The translations under genes were made by a program, and so were the position numbers. DNA of 48,194 bases from an uncultured Eubacteriales bacterium (GTDB lineage Bacteria; Bacillota; Clostridia; Christensenellales; UBA1242), in assembly GCA_948787875.1 (NCBI GenBank), contig CAQFKO010000003.1, positions 1-48,194 of the forward strand, written 5' to 3'. The notes beneath the pieces are model-generated. The model did not search any database. It saw only the letters and a list, made by a program, of their open reading frames with translations, and had not been told where the DNA came from. Of the stretch, positions 42,801-48,194 are shown piece after piece; positions within the stretch are counted from its first letter, which is position 1; each line of letters opens with the position of its first letter.

Positions 42801-42899
42801 AGAAAATTATTTAACAATCTCAAACTTGGTGGAAAAGTTAGGTATGAAGTTGTAGATAGTTATTCAAACTTGCTTAATATTATGAAAGCAATAGATTAA
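39813..42899 (+). CDS. res: Type III restriction enzyme subunit (Res)
   Basis: 1028 residues. SF2 helicase: PYQQDAV Q-like motif, Walker A ETGTGKT (about 106), DEPQ box (about 230), FSATHK, GWDNPNVFQICALK, and GRGLRI (about 561). The C-terminal PD-(D/E)xK nuclease is visible as PDWAIAF (about 954) and VAETKG (about 973). Together with Mod it cleaves DNA with unmethylated sites in opposite orientation after ATP-driven sliding. All key residues are intact. The start overlaps the preceding gene (ATGA). Confidence 0.93.
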   Translation: MKFKFKTQPYQQDAVSNICKVFKGQPYLDMVRYTRDLGIKKQSDNGQASLFDAFEENDDGFENAKILLEEQEIFENIRNIQKDNNYKVSDELVRGLGRCSLDIEMETGTGKTYVYIKSIFELNQRYGWSKFIIVVPSIAIREGVKKSFSMMEEHFMEQYGKKARYFIYNSKRLSELDSFASSSDIQVMIINAQAFNARGADARRIDMVLDEFQSRRPIDVVAKTRPILIIDEPQKLGGDATQTSLKKFNPLFNMNFSATHKKQHNLVYCLDALDAYNKSLVKKIQVKGFEIKNLRGTDRYMYLQDIVLSSKNPPMAKLEFEISYNKSINRETRILAVGQNLYHLSNEMEQYKNGYTISDISPQTNTITFLNGEVLRVGEVVGDISDKDLRRIQIRETIASHFEKEEMLYSKGIKCLSLFFLDEVANYRDYSQPDEKGEYARIFEQEYTNILNQYIKLYETPYIKYLKKIRVEDTHKGYFSVDKKTGRAINSKDNKETGSDDISAYDLILKNKERLLSFDEPTRFIFSHSALREGWDNPNVFQICALKPGGDSAIAKRQEVGRGLRISVNMLGDRVDLRYCKDRSTFLNINRLTVVATDSYKDFVADIQKDIKANLADRPTRATIDYFMDKVVSDGATQLVVDKDMASDIQSYLRFSGYVDKENRLTDKYFEDKANNTLKEMPEILAPYTDSIHKLVQGIFDEKVLDGMISNDRKPAVKENPLNENFQKKEFKALWDQINHKYAYTVEFDSDELINKVIPVIDEKLYVAELKYTVTIGEQRRTMDENQVKSGASFGTTKMRTESILDKASNNTKYDLIGKIKDGTKLTRKTIVKILQGIRPDVFGMFKVNPEEFISKVIKLINEQKATMIVDHITYNVTEGKYDNDIFTANQAKADFDKAFKASKAIQDYVFTDGTAEKSIERKFAEDLDAANEVCVYAKLPRTFQIPTPVGDYAPDWAIAFNDNCGVKHIYFVAETKGSMESMELRGIEKAKTDCVRKLFNNLKLGGKVRYEVVDSYSNLLNIMKAID

Positions 42900-42918
42900 A
42901 AGGAGTAATAATAGTATT

Positions 42919-43176
42919 TTGGGATTTTTCAAAAAGATTATTAAAGTTGAGATAATAGGACAGACAGAAGGTATTTCAGAAGATGATACACTTATGAATT
43001 ATGCTGCTGGACATATGATGGGTGGATTTGATGGTATGGTACACGCTGACCTACTAAACGAAAGTGAAGGTCCTACTACAACTTTCAAAATATTTTATGA
43101 CAATGGTACAACTGAAGTAAAGACTGTGTTAAATAGCAGTTTTCAATATAGAAATTACTTAAAATATCTTCGTTAA
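42919..43176 (+). CDS. Small last gene of the defence operon
   Basis: 85 residues, TTG start 13 bases after AAAAGGAG. Begins GFFKKIIKVEIIGQTEG, central Gly/Met-rich AAGHMMGGFDGM, then a short beta segment. No family recognised. Same strand and 19 bases after res, ended by the terminator at 43192. The unusual start codon makes the exact N-terminus uncertain. Confidence 0.55.
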   Translation: MGFFKKIIKVEIIGQTEGISEDDTLMNYAAGHMMGGFDGMVHADLLNESEGPTTTFKIFYDNGTTEVKTVLNSSFQYRNYLKYLR

Positions 43177-43191
43177 AATTAGCATAAAAAA

Positions 43192-43227
43192 AGCCAAGAG
43201 TTTTTAACTCCTGGCTGATTTTTTTAT
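43192..43227. terminator. Bidirectional terminator between convergent operons
   Basis: AGCCAAGAG (43192-43200) pairs with CTCCTGGCT (43208-43216) with one mismatch, A-run before and T-run after. It divides the defence operon from the plasmid-like block. Confidence 0.8.
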
Positions 43228-43547
43228 ATAGTTTGTGTTCTGTCTGGTATATAGATTTTATCTGCAACTTTTACAGCTTTATATTTTATACCGTTTACTA
43301 CTTGTTCTGTATATATAGGTTTACCATTATCATTTGCTCTTAAGAAGATGTGTTCTTTATCTTCTTCGGTAGGTGTAATGTTGACATCTAAAAATGTTTC
43401 AGCATCGCTAATCTCTAAAATTTTTAAGCCTTTTTGAATTAGCATTGAACTAAACTGCCATTTCTTTTCAAACATTCCGTTGCAGTCTATAATAAAGCAA
43501 AAATCATTTGTTGGGCAATAGCCGGTTATTCTAAAATAGTTTGTCAT
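43224..43547 (-). CDS. 107-residue hypothetical protein
   Basis: AAGGAGG lies 8 bases before the ATG. It begins MTNYFRITGYCPTNDFCFII and has an alpha/beta body ending near the terminator. It follows the PcfJ-like gene by 13 bases, so it is the last gene of that operon. No motif recognised. Confidence 0.68.
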   Translation of the reverse strand: MTNYFRITGYCPTNDFCFIIDCNGMFEKKWQFSSMLIQKGLKILEISDAETFLDVNITPTEEDKEHIFLRANDNGKPIYTEQVVNGIKYKAVKVADKIYIPDRTQTI

Positions 43548-43560
43548 TTTTAATTCCTCC

Positions 43561-44874
43561 TTATGCGACTAAACTTTTTAATTTTTTATTGGCATATGGT
43601 AGCCATTTTTTGTTTACAAATTCAAGTACTTTGTCTGTTGGCTTTGTGTCGTTATCGGCATAGCATTGAAGTACTTTGTGTTGTTCTATCGAGTATTCAA
43701 GTGTTACAAAAGGTGTTTCAATAGCGTCTTTGTTTCTTACAAAGAATATTAAACTTTCTTCTCTTGCAAACTTTTGATCGTAGCCCATTCTTCCAACGCA
43801 GTGGTGTAAAATTTCCCCTTCTTTTATTAAGTCTGCCGGGCTTTTTGCAATAACAATTACATAATCTTCTTTCATATCTCTTTGAAGTCCTAAATATTTT
43901 TTAGCAACTTTTGCAAACTTATTATATAAAGACTTGCGTTCTTTTGCATCTTTCAAAGCCTTTTTAGAGTGATACTCATCTATTCTAATATCGTGCCAAC
44001 GCTTAAAGTCGTGAGGGTATCTGTTCTTATCTTCGTTCATATCTAAGCCTAGATATTCGCAAGCGTTTAGATAGTCTTGATAACAAAAGCCATCAGTCTT
44101 TTGCTTTTGTAAGTATTGTAAGAACTTTGTTCGTTCTTTACCAGTAAACATTTCTTTAAGTCTTGTAAAGTTATTTTCTTTATCAAAGTATTTCTTAAAT
44201 TTATCATAATTAAAAACTTCTTCTATAGGTCTATCTTGTTTATAGGCAGAGATTATAGAAGAAGTGTAATAATGTGATTTTATATTGTCTTTGTTTTTAT
44301 AAAGCCATTTGCAAAATTGTTTATCTTTAGAGCATTTACTCAATATCATTTTACTTGTAGCGAAGGTAGATAATCCAGCTTTAACCAAGTATTCAGTTTG
44401 TGGGTATTTTTCGTAAAGCCTTAAATATTTGAATATGTTAGTGCGATCATATAGGTCTAAGGCTGAGTATTTATATTCAGGTAAAGTTTGTATAAACTCT
44501 TTGTTTATTGTAGTTGAAATATCAATATAAAAGTACTTATCTTCATTCCAACCCCAATTATAATCAATCCATTTAGGGTATTGTGATATTTTTTCACGAA
44601 ACCAACCAACTTTGTAGAAACCCATTGTAAAGCCAATATCTCTTAAATACACTTTGCTATTATGTATGCCGTGAACGACAACTTGTTTGCAATACCATTT
44701 TTTATAATGATGTCTTACTGCAACTATAACTTCGGCTAGTTCGTTATTGTATAGTGTGTAATATTTGTAAAATCTAGTTTTGCCATTTGGCTTTTCGATT
44801 GATTTATCATCTAACTCTTTTATTTTTTGTAACATATCTTTTGGTATTTTTCTTATTTGTCTTATCGTAAACAT
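43561..44874 (-). CDS. PcfJ-like protein
   Basis: 437 residues. The C-terminal PcfJ region has IAKSPADLIKEGEILHHCVG, then ESLIFFVRNKD and PFVTLEYS (about 335-400). The HHCVG core is diagnostic. The N-terminal 300 residues are basic, aromatic and helical. PcfJ is encoded on pCF10-type conjugative plasmids and its role is unknown. GGAGTG precedes the ATG, 11 bases after the PcfK-like stop. Confidence 0.8.
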   Translation of the reverse strand: MFTIRQIRKIPKDMLQKIKELDDKSIEKPNGKTRFYKYYTLYNNELAEVIVAVRHHYKKWYCKQVVVHGIHNSKVYLRDIGFTMGFYKVGWFREKISQYPKWIDYNWGWNEDKYFYIDISTTINKEFIQTLPEYKYSALDLYDRTNIFKYLRLYEKYPQTEYLVKAGLSTFATSKMILSKCSKDKQFCKWLYKNKDNIKSHYYTSSIISAYKQDRPIEEVFNYDKFKKYFDKENNFTRLKEMFTGKERTKFLQYLQKQKTDGFCYQDYLNACEYLGLDMNEDKNRYPHDFKRWHDIRIDEYHSKKALKDAKERKSLYNKFAKVAKKYLGLQRDMKEDYVIVIAKSPADLIKEGEILHHCVGRMGYDQKFAREESLIFFVRNKDAIETPFVTLEYSIEQHKVLQCYADNDTKPTDKVLEFVNKKWLPYANKKLKSLVA

Positions 44875-44885
44875 AATTCACTCCT

Positions 44886-45587
44886 TTATCTCATATCCAT
44901 TTTGCCTTCAAGTATTGTGTAAAGCATATACATCGTTTCTTTATCAAAAGACTTTTTGATTTGCTCATCAGACAACACTTCGCCGGTGTTGGTATCAACA
45001 ACAACTTTTTTTGTGCTAGTTGCAACAATTTGCACATTTTGAGGCTCGACTTTTTCTTCAATTTTTTGTTGTTCTTGTTCATATTCTTTTTCAATTTCTT
45101 CAGTTTCTTCTTCATCATCAAGTTCTTCATCATCTGGCTCTATTTCTTCGGGTTCTTCTTTTTTGTTATCATCGAGAGAGAATAGGTCAAATAAAGTTGC
45201 CTGATTATTTTCTGGCTTTTTAGGTTGAGGTTTTGTTTCAGTTTTTGTTGCAGGTTTAGGTGGGGCAGATTTATATTCAGTTCCATCTTCATTGTAAAGT
45301 TTTCCTTCAATGCTATCTTCTTCAAAATAGTGAATAGCCCAACTATAAACGGTTGCATCATCTACAGCAGCACCTCTTGCACCTTTTTCAGCAGTTTTTC
45401 TTGCTTCTTCAGATGCAAAACGCCAAAAGCCATCAAGGTCTTTTTTATTGATGAATGTTTTATTGTCCTTTGTAATTTTGACGCCATTATTGATTTTTTC
45501 GGCTAATGTTTCGCTTACATTTTCTTCTAAGTATTGCTTAATCAATTCATAGGCTTTACTTTTAGCTTCTAAGTTTAATTTAATCAT
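44886..45587 (-). CDS. PcfK-like protein
   Basis: 233 residues. Residues 1-100 match the PcfK pattern (KAYELIKQYLEENVSETLAEKI, then ATVYSWAIHYFEEDSIEGKL). The rest is a proline-rich segment, an extremely acidic stretch (about 140-175) and a short C-terminal helix. PcfK and PcfJ genes occur side by side on pCF10-like plasmids, as here. TAAGGAG precedes the ATG. The low-complexity acidic region produces many false frames on both strands. Confidence 0.82.
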   Translation of the reverse strand: MIKLNLEAKSKAYELIKQYLEENVSETLAEKINNGVKITKDNKTFINKKDLDGFWRFASEEARKTAEKGARGAAVDDATVYSWAIHYFEEDSIEGKLYNEDGTEYKSAPPKPATKTETKPQPKKPENNQATLFDLFSLDDNKKEEPEEIEPDDEELDDEEETEEIEKEYEQEQQKIEEKVEPQNVQIVATSTKKVVVDTNTGEVLSDEQIKKSFDKETMYMLYTILEGKMDMR

Positions 45588-45611
45588 TTTTAACTCCTTA
45601 TTTATTTTTTT

Positions 45612-45660
45612 TGTAAAAAGAAAAAGGGCTTCAGAAAGGACAACCTTTCCAAAGCCTTTT
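45612..45660 (-). terminator. Intrinsic terminator overlapping the end of the 45631 gene
   Basis: AAAAGGGCTT-CA-GAAAGG pairs with CCTTTC-CA-AAGCCTTTT (45622-45640 with 45643-45660) with one bulge and a CA/CA internal loop, loop ACAA. The T-run follows on the minus strand. It separates the ardA operon from pcfK/pcfJ. Confidence 0.7.
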
Positions 45661-45867
45661 ATGTTCTCTTATACTTGTTACAGGTACGACAAACCAAGTT
45701 GCATCACTGATTAGGTGATTATCTTTTCTGTCATTAGGTGGGTGAGTAGAGTAATAATCCACATCCCATTTAGCACCATCATAACGATTAGTAACTAAAT
45801 ACATTTTTGTTTTATTGCTATCTTTTTCTTTATAGCAAACTTTATAACCAAATATTTTTTGTTTCAT
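45631..45867 (-). CDS. 78-residue hypothetical protein
   Basis: Overlaps the previous gene by 26 bases; AGGAGG is about 15 bases upstream, rather far. Small, mixed charge, begins MKQKIFGYKVCYKEKDSNK. Its last codons form one arm of the terminator, so coding and termination overlap. No family recognised. Confidence 0.58.
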   Translation of the reverse strand: MKQKIFGYKVCYKEKDSNKTKMYLVTNRYDGAKWDVDYYSTHPPNDRKDNHLISDATWFVVPVTSIREHKRLWKGCPF

Positions 45868-46141
45868 TTTCTTTTTTTCGTTGTTCCTCCTGAAAATTTT
45901 TCCAATCTACATAACTTTTGTATTTGGTATCTGCATACATCATTTGATTGACTTCTTCCAATATTTGTTCTTCAGATTTTCCAGCACAACTTAAAATAAG
46001 TAGGTTAGGGCTTCCGTTAAAAAGTCTATTGAAAGCATAACCACATAAAAGTTCTATATTTTTATCTCGCTTATCTCGTTTTGATAAGTTGATGCAGTAG
46101 ATAGCAGATAGTATAGTTTGAATTTCTTTCGTATTTCTCAT
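45842..46141 (-). CDS. 99-residue hypothetical protein
   Basis: GGAGGTGCAATA precedes the ATG, whose first base overlaps the previous stop (TAATG). Helical, with ELLCGYAFNRLFNGSPNLLI in the middle. No motif recognised. Part of the ardA operon. Confidence 0.62.
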   Translation of the reverse strand: MRNTKEIQTILSAIYCINLSKRDKRDKNIELLCGYAFNRLFNGSPNLLILSCAGKSEEQILEEVNQMMYADTKYKSYVDWKNFQEEQRKKENETKNIWL

Positions 46142-46455
46142 TATTGCACCTCCATAATTCTAAGTTCTAAAAAGTCGTGTAAATAAAAATTGCCATTGCA
46201 CTTTAATTCCCAATAAAGTTCAATAGCATTTTCATCATCTATATTTGTTTCAAGTTCATAATCTTCTTCATTAAGATTACCATTTTCATCGAAGGCATCT
46301 TTTGACCATAAATCACTTGAAGTCATATCTTCCTGTATAATTTCAAAAAACTTTTGTCTTGCTTTTTCTTTTGTATCATACAAATAAGTTAAAATGCCTT
46401 GATCGTCATCGTTTGACCAATCAAGTTGTACCATATATATTTTTTGTTTTTCCAT
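46141..46455 (-). CDS. 104-residue acidic hypothetical protein
   Basis: The ATG at 46455 is chosen for AGGAGG nine bases upstream; a start nine codons earlier has no ribosome site and lies inside the previous gene. Strongly acidic (NGNLNEEDYELETNIDDEN), begins KQKIYMVQLDWSNDD. Acidic proteins of this size next to ardA can be DNA mimics, but nothing decides it here. Confidence 0.65.
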   Translation of the reverse strand: MEKQKIYMVQLDWSNDDDQGILTYLYDTKEKARQKFFEIIQEDMTSSDLWSKDAFDENGNLNEEDYELETNIDDENAIELYWELKCNGNFYLHDFLELRIMEVQ

Positions 46456-46456
46456 A

Positions 46457-46873
46457 TTAACCAATCCTCCTAATTCCACCAAATTCGCTTTGTACTAATA
46501 TTGTTCCAAGCTCGCTGCACCAATCATCATCTTTGTTCCAGCAGTATGCAAATGCGTATGAGCCTTTGTTGATTCCTTTGTATAGTAGGTCATTCCATTC
46601 TTCTTTATAGTCGGTTACAAGTAATAAGTCATACATTTCGCCAAGCTCTGTAAATTCGTGTGTAACTGCATAGACCGTACAATTATATCTTGCTTCAATT
46701 TCTTTAATCTTTTTTGTTAGTTCTTCATCTTGCCAAGCCCAAAAGCCTGCAAAATGTTCAAAGTAGCAAACCGTATTGTCTTTTTCAAAGTCAGTTATAT
46801 ATGACTTACAAATGTTTAATTTTTTCAAGTATTCTAATGCTTTTTGTTTTCTTTCTTCTATTGTTGTGTTCAT
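46457..46873 (-). CDS. 138-residue hypothetical protein
   Basis: AAAGGAG precedes the ATG. A helical N-terminus is followed by an aromatic-rich domain (CYFEHFAGFWAWQDEELTKK, later AYCWNKDDDWCSELGTILV). Net acidic. Found directly after ardA in the operon; no family recognised. Confidence 0.66.
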   Translation of the reverse strand: MNTTIEERKQKALEYLKKLNICKSYITDFEKDNTVCYFEHFAGFWAWQDEELTKKIKEIEARYNCTVYAVTHEFTELGEMYDLLLVTDYKEEWNDLLYKGINKGSYAFAYCWNKDDDWCSELGTILVQSEFGGIRRIG

Positions 46874-46889
46874 ATTTTTTTACTCCTTT

Positions 46890-47441
46890 TTATGCACAAA
46901 TTTCAATTATGCCTTCGCTATATTCATAGGCATAATAATCACCTAAGTATTTTCCATAGGCTTCAAAATCAATAAATTGTTCTAATTGCTCTGGCACTTT
47001 ATAGCCACAAGCTTCGTAATTTTCTTTTCCGAAGTCGTACCAATCATATCCTTTATATAGATAGATGTCATCGTTCCAATTACTGCCGTTTTCTTCAACC
47101 AATTCTTCAAAGTCTGATAAAGACCTACATTCAAGATAAGCCTGCATAACTTCTAATTGATAGTCGTCATCTAAAACGCCACTTTCTTTTAATGTTTCAA
47201 AAAGTTTCTTTGGATGCGTGAAATCCCAATTATTTGAGTCATCATTTATACCTTCAATATCTTGTATAAACAATTCTTCATCAATTCCTTTAAGGTCAAA
47301 ACCTTGTTTTTTAAGTTCTTGTTCGATTTCTTCCCAAGTTTCATAGTCTGATAGGTTAAGCCATTCAGAGCCAAGCGATTTTTCGTTGCAGGCATTGTAT
47401 GAGCCCCAAGATCCGATAACGATGTTAATTTGATTTGTCAT
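46890..47441 (-). CDS. ardA: ArdA antirestriction protein
   Basis: 183 residues, highly acidic. It has the ArdA pattern: an N-terminal INIVIGSWGSYNACN strand, LNLSDYETWEEIEQELKK, then LSDFEELVEE, IYLYKGYDWYDFGKENYE and a C-terminal FEAYGKYLGDYYAYEYSEG with IIEI. ArdA dimers mimic bent B-DNA and block type I restriction enzymes during plasmid entry. AAAGGAG precedes the ATG. It lies a few kb from an intact type III restriction operon, so the locus carries both restriction and antirestriction. Confidence 0.85.
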   Translation of the reverse strand: MTNQINIVIGSWGSYNACNEKSLGSEWLNLSDYETWEEIEQELKKQGFDLKGIDEELFIQDIEGINDDSNNWDFTHPKKLFETLKESGVLDDDYQLEVMQAYLECRSLSDFEELVEENGSNWNDDIYLYKGYDWYDFGKENYEACGYKVPEQLEQFIDFEAYGKYLGDYYAYEYSEGIIEICA

Positions 47442-47455
47442 TTTTTTACTCCTTT

Positions 47456-47722
47456 TTATTCTGTAACTGTTTCAAAGTCATTGATTTCGATTTTGTCGAG
47501 CATACAACCATAAGTAAAATAAAAGTCGCCATTTTTATCTTGGATTAAGTCGTATTCAATAACGCTGATTTTTCCACGATTTGTAACGGCAACTTTTATA
47601 GTTTTGTTTTCAAAGTTGATGTCCACAATATTGAAGGTGATATCACATTCACCATCAAAGTACTGAAATTCTTTGAGATAATAGTTTCTTGTATCTTGAA
47701 TCTCATTTTTTCTTTCAACCAT
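47456..47722 (-). CDS. 88-residue hypothetical protein, first gene of the ardA operon
   Basis: The ATG at 47722 is chosen for AGGAGG nine bases upstream; the open frame runs 26 residues further into the inverted-repeat leader without a ribosome site. Beta-rich: ECDITFNIVDINFENKTIKV followed by RGKISVIEYDLI. No family recognised. Confidence 0.66.
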   Translation of the reverse strand: MVERKNEIQDTRNYYLKEFQYFDGECDITFNIVDINFENKTIKVAVTNRGKISVIEYDLIQDKNGDFYFTYGCMLDKIEINDFETVTE

Positions 47723-47744
47723 ATTTTTTAACCTCCTATTTAGA

Positions 47745-47973
47745 TTTCGCCTTTCGGCAGACCAACAATGGCATAGTTTGTTTCTGCTATATCTTTTCAA
47801 ATAGATGCAGATGTCAACGACAAAGAAAAAAATATTGTCTTTAATATAGGCAAGAAAAAAGTCAGATATTTCTACCTGACTTATAAAATCTTTATTGAAT
47901 TGTTTAAGCGATAATTTTTTCCGTTTACATCTGCGAACAAACTATGCAACGATAAGGGCAACGAAAGGCGAAA
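47745..47973. promoter_or_regulatory. Large interrupted inverted repeat in the ardA operon leader
   Basis: Three matched blocks in the same order: TTTCGCCTTTCG (47745-47756 with 47962-47973, complement), GCATAGTTTGTT (47771-47782 with 47936-47947), GCAGATGT (47807-47814 with 47927-47934). The arms enclose about 110 bases with a terminator. On each arm the last block runs into a -35-like element pointing outward (TTGACA leftward at 47812-47817, TTTACA rightward at 47924-47929). The gap 47974-48076 shows no gene. Confidence 0.6.
47853..47882 (-). terminator. Intrinsic terminator inside the inverted repeat
   Basis: AAGTCAG (47859-47865) pairs with CTGACTT (47876-47882), followed on the minus strand by TTTTTTCTT. 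It would stop minus-strand transcripts entering from the right before they reach the ardA operon. Confidence 0.6.
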
Positions 47974-48076
47974 GATAAATAGGATTAAATTACTTCTTGC
48001 AAGCCAATTCGTTTTGAAATTAAAATAAAATGAGTTATTATATATCTATAATATTCGTTCTCATTATATCTCTTGC

Positions 48077-48107
48077 TTGAGGTTGCTTAATGGGGGGGGG
48101 GTATAAT
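48077..48107 (+). promoter_or_regulatory. Promoter with a run of ten G in its spacer
   Basis: -35-like TTGAGG (48077-48082) and consensus -10 TATAAT (48102-48107) separated by 19 bp that include G10 (48092-48101). Loss of two G would give the ideal 17-bp spacing. The layout resembles known phase-variable promoters. Confidence 0.5.
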
Positions 48108-48174
48108 AAATATAAGGAAGAGTATGCATACGAGAAGTTGAGGGAATAATAAACACAAAGGAGAAAGAGAAATA

Positions 48175-48194
48175 GTGGAAGAAAAGAAAAAGAT
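48175..48194 (+). CDS. Start of a gene leaving the window
   Basis: GTG at 48175, AAAGGAG 11 bases before, downstream of the poly-G promoter. Only six or seven codons (MEEKKK) are visible, so nothing can be said about the product. Confidence 0.3.

Larger units (their letters stand above)
43224..48194 (-). mobile_element. Plasmid/ICE-like accessory block (left part)
   Basis: PcfJ-like, PcfK-like and ArdA genes with small acidic proteins of unknown function, all on the minus strand, are typical of conjugative plasmids and ICEs of Bacillota. No relaxase, coupling protein, partition or T4SS gene is seen, so the main transfer genes must lie beyond the right edge or be absent. Confidence 0.5.

Noticed and set aside
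44891..45506. Several frames on both strands within the PcfK-like gene
   Set aside because: They are products of the acidic and proline-rich low-complexity region and have no ribosome sites.

Overview
The window is AT-rich DNA from a low-GC Bacillota, probably a gut Clostridia-like bacterium. The genetic code is standard and AGGAGG ribosome binding sites are strong throughout. A BspA-type leucine-rich-repeat surface protein, a Bacillota-style large serine recombinase and PcfJ/PcfK plasmid genes all fit this. No 16S or taxonomic marker is present, so the placement is an inference.

Bases 1-19,335 look like ordinary chromosome. They hold the 3' part of a giant BspA-like LRR protein, then a lipoprotein with signal peptidase I, an SdpI-like membrane protein with an S66 LD-carboxypeptidase, a DegV lipid-binding protein, an O6-alkylguanine-DNA methyltransferase and cardiolipin synthase. 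Next come a Pr6Pr-like membrane protein with a charged tail, a DUF362 / ECF S-component / DUF1893 operon, an RBBP9-type hydrolase, an ATP-grasp enzyme, tRNA-Arg(UCG), a 49-residue small protein and a MacB-like ABC exporter with its FtsX-type permease.

Bases about 19,340-31,900 are a mobile element that I read as an inovirus-like (filamentous phage) prophage. It has a large serine recombinase coupled to a resolvase-like protein that lacks the catalytic serine. It also has a LexA/CI-type S24 repressor with its own operator and a sigma-region-4-like regulator. Small phage-type genes follow, including a 52-residue membrane protein followed at once by a strong terminator (coat-protein candidate). 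Three larger genes then encode proteins with an N-terminal membrane anchor, one of them a coiled coil with five InlB-like repeats. After these come a Zot-type morphogenesis ATPase, two small basic proteins and a HUH rolling-circle Rep. Repeats phased at multiples of 11 bp and large perfect hairpins fill its non-coding gaps.

Bases 31,897-43,216 are one plus-strand operon with its own extended -10 promoter and a closing terminator: a SNF2 helicase with a degenerate PLD-like N-terminus, DUF4391, a double zinc-ribbon protein, a SieB-like superinfection-exclusion membrane protein, a type III Mod methyltransferase, another two-helix membrane protein, a type III Res subunit and a small protein. I read it as a composite type III restriction-modification defence system with membrane components built in. 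It is the best candidate here for an under-described system.

Bases 43,224-48,194 are a minus-strand plasmid/ICE-type block: ArdA antirestriction protein, several small acidic proteins, PcfK-like and PcfJ-like genes. A large interrupted inverted repeat enclosing an intrinsic terminator lies upstream of it. At the right edge a divergent promoter has a run of ten G inside its -35/-10 spacer, suggesting phase variation of a gene that leaves the window. No relaxase, coupling protein or T4SS gene is visible, so this element continues beyond the right edge. Whether the prophage, defence operon and plasmid-like block are one element or neighbouring insertions cannot be decided from this window.
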